NCBI GenBank assembly: GCA_009885425.1 | Contig: VFKS01000297.1 | Span: 1 to 6,235 of the forward strand | Direction of reading: 5' to 3' | DNA: 6,235 nt | Source: Novosphingobium sp. | GTDB lineage: Bacteria > Pseudomonadota > Alphaproteobacteria > Sphingomonadales > Sphingomonadaceae | Shown here: positions 1 through 6,235 of the stretch, one piece after another | Layout of the letters: the number at the start of each line of letters is the position of its first letter | Numbering within the stretch: the first letter of the stretch is position 1 | Notes under the pieces: model-generated | Told to the model about the DNA's origin: nothing | The model's input: only the letters and a program-made list of their open reading frames with translations | Database searches by the model: none | Translations under genes and position numbers: made by a program

Positions 1-592
1 CGACCAGCTGCGCAGCGCCGGAGTGGGCCGGATCGTGGTCAACGTGCACTACCTGCCCGATCAGATCGAAGCCCATCTCGCCGTCCATGCAGCAGACTTC
101 GATGTGACGATCTCGGACGAGCGCGACTTGCTGCTCGATACCGGGGGCGGCTTGATCAAGGCGCTGCCGCAAATCGGCGCTAATCCGTTTTATTGCGTCA
201 ATGCCGATAACTGGTGGGTTGATGAAGGCAGCAATGCCTTAGCCGATATGGCCCAGGCTTGGGACGCGGACCGGATGGACGTGCTGATGCTCGTCGTGCC
301 TTATGCGCAGGCCGGTAATAGCCAGGGCGACGGGGATTTTGATATGGACACCGAAGGCCGCCTGTCGCGCGATGGGCCCAAGCGGCACCGGCCGTTCGTG
401 TGGACCGGGATCCAGCTGCTGGCGGAAGCGATTATCTGCGATCCCCCGGCCAAGGCGTTCTCCACCAACGTGTTCTGGGACCGTGCGATTGCGCAGGGCC
501 GCTGTTTCGGGCTGGTCCATGATGGGCAGTGGTACGACGTCGGTTATCCCGCCGCGATCGGGCTGACCGAGGCGGCGCTGGCCGGTGGCTGA
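1..592 (+). CDS. murU: MurU-like sugar-1-phosphate nucleotidyltransferase, 3' part (N-terminus off window)
   Basis: The frame is open from the first full codon at base 2 to TGA at 590-592, giving 196 residues. An internal GTG at 23 is not the start: codons before it (DQLRSAGVGRIVVNVHYL) match the family, so about 40-60 N-terminal residues with the GxGTRxxP nucleotide loop are missing. Visible family marks are VNVHYL, LDTGGGL (134-154), VNADNWW (197-217, Asp at 206 probably metal-binding), PFVWTGIQLL (392-421), WDRAI (476-490) and YDVGYP (533-550). The fold is a GT-A/Rossmann NTP transferase. MurU enzymes convert N-acetylmuramate 1-phosphate plus UTP to UDP-MurNAc, a cytosolic bypass of de novo UDP-MurNAc synthesis in peptidoglycan recycling, working with the kinase AmgK. 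Substrate assignment is by family resemblance and expected context (amgK just upstream), not from a diagnostic residue; another sugar-1-phosphate is possible. Its last 8 bases overlap addB. The nucleotidyltransferase family is nearly certain; the MurU role is likely. Confidence 0.82.
   Translation, partial: DQLRSAGVGRIVVNVHYLPDQIEAHLAVHAADFDVTISDERDLLLDTGGGLIKALPQIGANPFYCVNADNWWVDEGSNALADMAQAWDADRMDVLMLVVPYAQAGNSQGDGDFDMDTEGRLSRDGPKRHRPFVWTGIQLLAEAIICDPPAKAFSTNVFWDRAIAQGRCFGLVHDGQWYDVGYPAAIGLTEAALAGG
572..584 (+). promoter_or_regulatory. addB translation start region, weak Shine-Dalgarno
   Basis: A GAGG at 569-572, inside the end of the murU-like gene, is the only purine-rich stretch before the addB GTG at 585. 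Its 12-nt spacing is longer than ideal and the match is poor. With the 8-nt gene overlap, this suggests that addB is started mainly by ribosomes finishing the upstream gene. Inference only. Confidence 0.3.
585..592 (+). other. 8-nt overlap of murU-like stop and addB start
   Basis: The sequence GTGGCTGA holds the addB GTG start (585-587) and the murU-like TGA stop (590-592). Overlaps of this kind allow a terminating ribosome to restart on the next gene, so the two genes share a transcript and probably coupled translation. Confidence 0.8.
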
Positions 593-3575
593 GCGGCAGG
601 CCCCGCAGGTTTATTCGATCGCTGCGCACCGCGGCTTTGCCGATGCGCTGGTCGCCGGGCTGATCCCACGCTACGCCGACAAGGATCTGGGCCTCGCCCG
701 GTTGACCCTGCTGCTGCCCAACCGCCGCGCGGAGCGGATCGTGACCGAGGCGTTTGTGCGGCTTTCGGGTGGCGGGATGCTGCTGCCGCGGATGGCAATG
801 GTCGGCGATCTCGATCTGGATGAGGCACTGGGCCCATTGCTCGATCCGCTGGGCGGCGGGGCAGAGGTTCCACCGGCTGCCGATCCGGTCCGCCGCTGGC
901 TGCGGCTGGCCGAATTGCTCCGCACCGAACTCGCTCACCAAAACATCAAGACCCCCGGCCTATTGCGACTGGCGTTTGAGACCGGGCGGACGATGGACCG
1001 GCTGGCTGTGGAAGGCATCGCGCTGGAGGATTTGCTCAAGGATGGCATCGCCGGGATCGTCGGCGATCTGGCCAAGCACTGGCAGGATTCGACCCGCACC
1101 TTTGCCCGGGTCCAGGTCCAGTGGCAGGCGGAGCTGGCTGCGCGGGGCGAGGTTGATGCCCCGGTCCGGCGCAACCAGTTGTTCGATCAAGCAGCGCGGC
1201 GCTGGAAAGCCAACCCGCCGCCCCATCCGATTGTTGCCGCCGGGATCACCAGCGCCTCACCAGCATTGGCGCGGTTGTTGCGGACCGTAGCGGAACTGCC
1301 GCAAGGCGCGGTGATCCTGCCCGATCTCGATCTGGCGCTGGATCCGGCGGTGTGGGACGCGCTGGGCATTGCCGGCGCGCCGGCGGACGAAGGGGCGGAG
1401 TTCTTTGGTGAGCGCGATGCGCTGACCCACCCGCAGTATCACCTCAAGCTGTTGTTGAACCGGATGGGTGTGGCCCGCGATGAAGTCGATCCCTGGCACC
1501 GGGCGGGTCTGGCTGCTGCGCCGCCGGAACGCAGCCGGGCGATTTCGAACCTGTTCCTGCCGCCCGAGGGTAGCGCAGGGTGGGTCAATCTGAAGGCCGA
1601 ACAGCGCCGCCTGTCGGGCGTCCGCCTGATGGAAACCGCGCATCCGGGGGAAGAGGCGCAGGCGATTGCGCTGCTCATCCGCCGGGCGCTCGATCAGCCG
1701 GAAAAGCGGATTGCGCTGATTACGCCGGATCGCGGATTGGCCGGCCGGGTAGTCGCGCATCTGGGGCGCTGGAACGTGCAGGCGGACGATTCCGCTGGTC
1801 TGCCGCTGCCGCAAACTGCCGCCGGGCGGGTGCTGTTGCTGCTGGCCGAACTGGCCGCCAGCGCCGCTTCCCCTGTGCCTTTGCTGGCGCTGTTGATCCA
1901 TCCGCTGGTCGGCGGGGGAGAGGGGCGCGCGGCCTGGCTCAGCAATGCCCGCGCGCTCGATCTGCAATTGCGCGGGCCGCGCCCAATGCCGGGGTTTGAA
2001 CCCATTCGCGCCGCCATCGCCAAGGCGGAAAAGCGCGGTCGCGGCGATGGGATTGCCGCATGGTGGCAGGGTGTCGAGCAAGTGCTCACCCCGCTGGTCG
2101 AACTGCCAGAGGATGGTACGCTAGCCGATGCGCTGGACCGGCTGGCGGCGGCGGGCGAAGCGTTGTGCGGGCCGCGGATCTGGGGTGAAGCCGATGGTCG
2201 CGCTCTGTCCGCCTGGCTGGTCGAACTGCGCGAGGCTGCTGCGGCAATCGGCACCCGGTTGACCCCTGACGATCTTCCGCGCGTGCTGCGTGATGCGATG
2301 GACCGGGTTGCGGTCCGTCCGCCGTGGGGTGGGCATCCGCGGGTGGCGATCTATGGCGCGCTCGAAGCGCGGATGAGCCGAGCCGATCTGGTGATCTGTG
2401 CCGGCCTCACCGAAGGATCATGGCCGGCCTCGCCCAGCCCCGAACCACTGCTGCCGCCTGCTGTCTTGCGCGCGTTGGGGGTGCCTGCCGGAGAATTTCG
2501 AATCGGCCTTGCCGCGCACGATCTGGCCGGGGCGCTCGGTGCGCCTGAAGTGGTGCTAAGCTGGGCGATGCGTGACGAGGCAGGGCCGGTGATCCCCAGC
2601 CGTTTCGTACTGCGGGTTGAGGCGATGCTAGGCGATCTGGCCGATGCCCACCGCGAGCGTGAAGCGGTGGCGCTGGCCCGGACTATCGACCATCTGCCGC
2701 AGCTGCCGCCCTATCCGCAGCCTAAGCCCAGCCCCAGCGCGGCCCAGCGCAATGTCGCGCTGTCGGTTACCGCGATCGACCGGCTGCGCGGAGATCCCTA
2801 TCAGTTCTATGCCGGCGCGATCCTGCGGCTGAAACGGCTTGATCCGCTCGATGCCGATCCGACGCCAGCTTGGCAGGGCACGGTGGTGCACAAGGTGATG
2901 GAGCGCTGGCATCTGGCCGGGGGCCGGGCCGGGGAACTGATCGCAATTGCGCAGGAAGAACTGTCAGCGATGCAGGCCCATCCGGTTACCCGCAGCCTGT
3001 GGTGGCCGCGACTGGCCAAGGCGCTGGAATGGATCGATGCCGAGATTACCCGCGACAGTGGCACAGGGCGCGAGGTTCTGAAGAGCGAGATCAAGGGCGA
3101 AATGGTGCTGGCCGGGGTCAAGGTCCACGGCCGCGCCGACCGGATTGATCGCCACACCGATGGACGGCTGGTGGTGGTCGATTACAAGACCGGCAAGCCG
3201 CCGTCGGGCGGGCAGGTTAAGGACGGGTTCGCGCTTCAACTCGGCACACTGGGGCTGATTGCTGCGGCCAACGGCTTCGATGGCGTTGCCGGATTGCCGG
3301 ACGGGTTCGAATACTGGTCATTCGGCAAAAGCGACAACAGTGACACTGGCTTTGGCTATGTCTCCGAACCGGTCGCCGAAGGACGCAAGACAGGCATCCC
3401 GCGCGATGCGTTCCTGATGGAAACACAGCGTTATCTGATCGACGCAATCGACAGGTGGATCAAGGGCGGCGAACCGTTTGTAGCGCGGCTGAACCCCGAT
3501 CTGGGCGGCTACAACGATTTCGACCAACTGATGCGGCTGGATGAATGGCAAGCGCGCGGGGAGAAAGACTCGTGA
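585..3575 (+). CDS. addB: Double-strand break repair protein AddB, alphaproteobacterial type (complete)
   Basis: AddB pairs with AddA in the cytosolic helicase-nuclease that resects double-strand DNA ends and prepares 3' tails for RecA. The 996 residues match the roughly 1,000-residue alphaproteobacterial AddB family. The N-terminal region has LLLPNRRAER (42-51), where Bacillus AddB has a Walker A loop; none is present here. An inactive helicase-like core follows, with VRLMETAHPGEEA (346-358), RIALITPDR (375-383), IYGALEAR (589-596) and LVICAGLTEGSWP (602-614). The C-terminal RecB-type (PD-(D/E)XK) nuclease domain starts near residue 750: GTVVHKVMERW (His769), GRADRID (Asp852), VVVDYKTG (Asp866, Lys868) and Gln885. 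These catalytic residues are intact, so nuclease activity is expected. Only two cysteines occur (528, 605), so the four-Cys iron-sulfur cluster of Bacillus AddB is absent. GTG at 585 is chosen because conserved VYSIAAHRGF begins only nine codons later and no better start is near. The gene overlaps murU-like by 8 nt and addA by 4 nt. Confidence 0.95.
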   Translation: MAERQAPQVYSIAAHRGFADALVAGLIPRYADKDLGLARLTLLLPNRRAERIVTEAFVRLSGGGMLLPRMAMVGDLDLDEALGPLLDPLGGGAEVPPAADPVRRWLRLAELLRTELAHQNIKTPGLLRLAFETGRTMDRLAVEGIALEDLLKDGIAGIVGDLAKHWQDSTRTFARVQVQWQAELAARGEVDAPVRRNQLFDQAARRWKANPPPHPIVAAGITSASPALARLLRTVAELPQGAVILPDLDLALDPAVWDALGIAGAPADEGAEFFGERDALTHPQYHLKLLLNRMGVARDEVDPWHRAGLAAAPPERSRAISNLFLPPEGSAGWVNLKAEQRRLSGVRLMETAHPGEEAQAIALLIRRALDQPEKRIALITPDRGLAGRVVAHLGRWNVQADDSAGLPLPQTAAGRVLLLLAELAASAASPVPLLALLIHPLVGGGEGRAAWLSNARALDLQLRGPRPMPGFEPIRAAIAKAEKRGRGDGIAAWWQGVEQVLTPLVELPEDGTLADALDRLAAAGEALCGPRIWGEADGRALSAWLVELREAAAAIGTRLTPDDLPRVLRDAMDRVAVRPPWGGHPRVAIYGALEARMSRADLVICAGLTEGSWPASPSPEPLLPPAVLRALGVPAGEFRIGLAAHDLAGALGAPEVVLSWAMRDEAGPVIPSRFVLRVEAMLGDLADAHREREAVALARTIDHLPQLPPYPQPKPSPSAAQRNVALSVTAIDRLRGDPYQFYAGAILRLKRLDPLDADPTPAWQGTVVHKVMERWHLAGGRAGELIAIAQEELSAMQAHPVTRSLWWPRLAKALEWIDAEITRDSGTGREVLKSEIKGEMVLAGVKVHGRADRIDRHTDGRLVVVDYKTGKPPSGGQVKDGFALQLGTLGLIAAANGFDGVAGLPDGFEYWSFGKSDNSDTGFGYVSEPVAEGRKTGIPRDAFLMETQRYLIDAIDRWIKGGEPFVARLNPDLGGYNDFDQLMRLDEWQARGEKDS
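3558..3564 (+). promoter_or_regulatory. Ribosome binding site of addA
   Basis: GGGGAGA lies in the last codons of addB, 7 nt before the GTG at 3572. It is a good Shine-Dalgarno match at normal spacing and supports this GTG as the addA start, even though the start codon overlaps the addB stop. Confidence 0.65.
3572..3575 (+). other. 4-nt GTGA overlap of addB stop and addA start
   Basis: GTGA combines the addA GTG start (3572-3574) with the addB TGA stop (3573-3575), the classic stop-start overlap. AddA and AddB act as a heterodimer, so coupled translation would help keep the two subunits balanced. Confidence 0.88.
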
Positions 3576-6235
3576 GTGGGCTGTTCCCCTTAGTCGGCAA
3601 TCAGCAGCCTGCGGTCGATCCGGGCGAAGTTGTTTGGCTCTCCGCCTCGGCTGGGACTGGTAAGACGCAGGTGCTTTCAGCCCGCGTTTTGCGGTTGCTG
3701 CTGCAGGGCGATGTCCGGCCTGAACAGATCCTGTGCCTGACCTTTACCAAGGCTGGGGCGACCGAAATGGCCAGCCGGATCAACGAAGTGCTGGCGCGCT
3801 GGGTGCGGGCCGACGAAGTTTCGCTGGCGCTCGATCTGAAGGCCATCGGCGCCGATCATGGCCCCGCAGCGCTGCCGCGCGCCCGCCGTCTGTTTGCACA
3901 AGTGCTCGATTGCCCGGGCGGGGGGCTGCGAATCGATACGATCCACGCCTTTGCCCAGTGGCTGCTCGCTGCCTTTCCCAGCGAGGCCGGTCTGCTGCCG
4001 GGCGTCAAGGCGATGGAGGACCGGGACCGCGATCTGTTGCTGCGCGAAGTGCTGGCGGACCTGCTGGTCGAGGCGGAGCGCAGCAACGATGTGGCGACGC
4101 TGGCCGCGCTGGAACAGCTCTCGATCCGAATGGGGCCAGAAGCGGTTCCGGGCTGGCTGCTGCGCTGCGCCAAGGCGCGCGAGGCCTGGGAAGGACCGAG
4201 TGGCTGGCAACCACCGATGCGCAGCGGCGTGCTGCGGCTGATCGGCCTGCCTAGCGATGCCGGGCCGCAGGATCTGGAAGATCTTTGCAGCGACGCGGTG
4301 TTCAATACCGCAGCGTTGGAGTGCTGCCTTGCGGCCTATCGTGAATGGAAAACAGCTACCAGCGCCAAGACGATTCCCGCGATCACGGACTGGCTTGCTT
4401 CGGATGAGGCGGAGCGGTTGTCCGCGCTTGATGCGCTCTATGGTCTGCTCTTCACTGGGGACGCACTGGCTCGCAATCGGCAGCATTTGATCAAATTCGA
4501 AGAGAGTTTTCTGGACGCGGCAGCGGCGCTGCTTGTGAGCTTTGAAGCCGTCCGTGCCCGCCGCGCGCTGCTCACGCTGGCCGATTTTCTCACCCCCGCG
4601 CTCGAAGTGGGGCGCAAATTCAGCCTCGCTTGGGACGATGCCAAGGCCCGCGCTGGGTTCATCGATTTTGACGATCAGATCCGCCAGGCCGCCGCGCTGC
4701 TGACCCGCAGCGATCTGGCCGAATGGATCCGCTACAAGCTCGACCGGCGGTTCGATCACATTCTGGTCGATGAGGCGCAGGACACCAACGCTTCGCAGTG
4801 GGACATCATCAACGCGCTGACCGGTGATTTTTTCAGCGGCGAGGGCGCCCATGCTGACAAGTTGCGCACGCTGTTCGTGGTGGGCGATTACAAGCAGGCG
4901 ATCTTCCGCTTTCAGGGCACCAGTCCGGAAAACTTCGCCAAAGCGCGAGAGAAGGTGCGCGAGGCGATGGTGGGTCTGGCGCAGAACGCGGCGCGGCTAC
5001 GGACCAATCACGATGCCCGCACCCTTCAGGATCTGGACCTTGGCCAGAGCTTCCGCACCGCCCGCGCAGTGCTCGAATTCGTTGACCGGGCGATTGCCGA
5101 CATCGGCTTCTCCGGTTTTGGCCTGAGCGAAGAACCGCCTCGCCACGAAGGACAGGATCGTTCCGGCCAAGTGGTGCTGTGGCGGGTGCTGGGCGCAGCC
5201 GGCGAAGATACCGAACCGACGGAAGCTGCGGACGAAGGCGAGGAAGGTTGGCTATCGCGCAGCGACCGCCAGTTGGCTGACCGGATCGCCCGGCAGATCA
5301 AGGCCTGGATGGACCCGATGGGACCGGGCTTTCCGCTTGTGAAGGGCGAGAAGGAGGGTAAGGCCCGCCGCGCCACGCCCGGCGATGTCATGGTGCTCGT
5401 TCGCAAGCGCAAAGAGCTGGCCGGGTTGATCGTCGCACGCCTGCACGTTCATGGGGTGGCGGTGGCCGGGGTCGATCGGTTGCGGCTGGGTGCACCGCTG
5501 GGGGTGCGCGATCTGATGGCGGCGCTGCGTTTTGCGGCGCAGCCCTATGACGACCTCAATCTGGCCTGCTTGCTGGTTTCGCCCTTGCTCGGCTGGAGCC
5601 AGGACGATCTGTTGCGCTATGGCTGGCGCGATGATGGGGTCGCGCTGTATGATCACTTGCGGTCCAGCCGGGGTAAGACCGAGGTTGAGCGGGTCTGGAC
5701 GCAGCTTGGCGAGTTGCTGCGGATTGCGGATTATGACCCGCCGCAAGCGTTGCTCCACTGGATACTGACCGGGCCATGGCAGGGCCGTCGCAAGCTGGTC
5801 GCGCGGCTGGGCAGCGAGGCGAACGATCCGATCGACGAACTGCTCAACGCCGCCAGCGCCTTTTCGTCGAGTGACGTGCCAAGCCTTAATACCTTCATCC
5901 GCTGGTTCGATGCCGGCGAGGGCGAATTGAAGCGCGAGGCGGGCAAGAGCCGGGATGAAGTGCGGGTGATGACCGTCCACGGCTCCAAAGGCCTGCAGGC
6001 GCCGATCGTCATTCTGGCTGATGCGGCGGACAATCCGAATCCTCCTGGAAAACGGCTTGAGCTGGATCTGGCCGATCCGGTCAGCGGCAAGACCATCCCG
6101 CTGCCGGGACTGCGCAAGGCGGAGCAGGTGGGCTTGATTGGCGAGGCTAAGGAGCTGGCCGATATTGCGGAGATGCAGGAACATTGGCGCTTGCTCTATG
6201 TTGCGATGACCCGCGCGGAAGAGGCGCTGTTTATC
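3572..6235 (+). CDS. addA: AddA, ATP-dependent helicase-nuclease motor subunit, 5' part (C-terminus off window)
   Basis: AddA is the ATP-driven 3'-5' SF1A (UvrD/RecB-type) translocase of the AddAB break-resection enzyme, and normally carries a second nuclease domain at its C-terminus. The frame is open for 888 codons to the window end. Motifs seen: Walker A ASAGTGKT (25-32, Lys31); Ia LTFTKAGATEM (56-66); RIDTIHAF (120-127); DFDD (365-368); Walker B ILVDEAQDT (397-405, Asp400/Glu401); III VVGDYKQAIFRFQGT (436-450, Gln442); IV QSFRT (492-496, Arg495); V MTVHGSKGLQAP (800-811); VI LLYVAMTRAEE (874-884, Arg881). All core ATPase residues are present, so the motor should be active. Motif V has Gln809 where SF1 helicases usually have Glu. 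An acidic stretch at 545-558 (8 of 14 residues Asp/Glu) looks like a surface loop. Family members run about 1,100-1,200 residues, so roughly 250-300, including the nuclease domain, are missing. The start is GTG, with GTGA shared with the addB stop and a good ribosome site. The assignment is firm. Confidence 0.95.
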   Translation, partial: MSGLFPLVGNQQPAVDPGEVVWLSASAGTGKTQVLSARVLRLLLQGDVRPEQILCLTFTKAGATEMASRINEVLARWVRADEVSLALDLKAIGADHGPAALPRARRLFAQVLDCPGGGLRIDTIHAFAQWLLAAFPSEAGLLPGVKAMEDRDRDLLLREVLADLLVEAERSNDVATLAALEQLSIRMGPEAVPGWLLRCAKAREAWEGPSGWQPPMRSGVLRLIGLPSDAGPQDLEDLCSDAVFNTAALECCLAAYREWKTATSAKTIPAITDWLASDEAERLSALDALYGLLFTGDALARNRQHLIKFEESFLDAAAALLVSFEAVRARRALLTLADFLTPALEVGRKFSLAWDDAKARAGFIDFDDQIRQAAALLTRSDLAEWIRYKLDRRFDHILVDEAQDTNASQWDIINALTGDFFSGEGAHADKLRTLFVVGDYKQAIFRFQGTSPENFAKAREKVREAMVGLAQNAARLRTNHDARTLQDLDLGQSFRTARAVLEFVDRAIADIGFSGFGLSEEPPRHEGQDRSGQVVLWRVLGAAGEDTEPTEAADEGEEGWLSRSDRQLADRIARQIKAWMDPMGPGFPLVKGEKEGKARRATPGDVMVLVRKRKELAGLIVARLHVHGVAVAGVDRLRLGAPLGVRDLMAALRFAAQPYDDLNLACLLVSPLLGWSQDDLLRYGWRDDGVALYDHLRSSRGKTEVERVWTQLGELLRIADYDPPQALLHWILTGPWQGRRKLVARLGSEANDPIDELLNAASAFSSSDVPSLNTFIRWFDAGEGELKREAGKSRDEVRVMTVHGSKGLQAPIVILADAADNPNPPGKRLELDLADPVSGKTIPLPGLRKAEQVGLIGEAKELADIAEMQEHWRLLYVAMTRAEEALFI

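Noticed and set aside
23..592. GTG at 23 as a true start of a 189-residue protein
   Set aside because: The same frame is open upstream to the window edge and the preceding codons match the family, and without the N-terminal nucleotide loop the enzyme would not work; GTG here is an internal Val codon.
1257..2081. 274-codon open frame on the - strand opposite addB
   Set aside because: Antisense to a well-matched part of AddB, with low-complexity Gln/Arg/Pro-rich product; a shadow frame.
575..3600. Promoter or terminator at the two gene junctions
   Set aside because: Both junctions are overlaps with no free spacer; I found no convincing -35/-10 pair and no GC-rich hairpin followed by T's.
3677..4852. 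391-codon open frame on the - strand opposite addA
   Set aside because: It lies wholly antisense to the AddA motifs Walker A to B, its product is Gln/Arg/Ala-rich with no recognisable domain, and long antisense frames are common opposite high-GC genes.
5204..5245. Acidic run in AddA (residues 545-558) as a possible inserted domain or transfer scar
   Set aside because: It is only about 14 residues, keeps the frame and the local base composition, and sits between helicase motifs IV and V where loops vary in length.
5252..6184. 310-codon open frame on the - strand opposite addA
   Set aside because: Antisense to AddA including motifs V and VI, with biased composition, no domain and no ribosome site that I can see; a GC-driven shadow.

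Overview
The window is ordinary, gene-dense chromosomal DNA from a high-GC alphaproteobacterium. Family resemblance of all three proteins, and the known alphaproteobacterial gene order around addB-addA, point to Sphingomonadales (Sphingomonas/Novosphingobium/Erythrobacter type). That lineage call is an inference from remembered family features; no search was run. I see no RNA genes, insertion sequences, CRISPR arrays, prophage genes, long repeats or intergenic gaps.

Layout, all on the + strand: (1) bases 1-592 carry the 3' part of a sugar-1-phosphate nucleotidyltransferase of the MurU type, probably the uridylyltransferase of the peptidoglycan-recycling bypass; its N-terminus lies off the left edge. 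(2) Bases 585-3575 carry a complete 996-residue AddB of the alphaproteobacterial type, the non-motor partner with a C-terminal RecB-family nuclease domain. (3) Bases 3572-6235 carry the first 888 residues of AddA, the motor subunit (UvrD/RecB-type SF1 helicase). All main helicase motifs from Walker A to motif VI are visible; the C-terminal nuclease domain lies off the right edge.

The three genes overlap (8 nt between murU-like and addB, 4 nt between addB and addA), and both downstream genes start with GTG. This implies one transcript with translational coupling, with the promoter upstream of the window and the terminator downstream. AddA and AddB form one heterodimer that unwinds and resects double-strand DNA ends to load RecA, so near-stoichiometric coupled translation makes sense. 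The nucleotidyltransferase has no known biochemical link to break repair. In related alphaproteobacteria the usual order is tsaE - amgK-like kinase - murU-like - addB - addA - trxA, so amgK/tsaE to the left and trxA to the right would be expected here.

No undescribed system was found. The points worth a second look are small: an AddB that keeps its nuclease residues but has neither an N-terminal Walker A motif nor enough cysteines for the iron-sulfur staple known from Bacillus AddB; a Gln in place of the usual Glu in AddA helicase motif V; an Asn-Ala-Asp variant of the Asn-Gly-Asp motif in the nucleotidyltransferase; and the tight coupling of a cell-wall recycling gene to a recombination enzyme.
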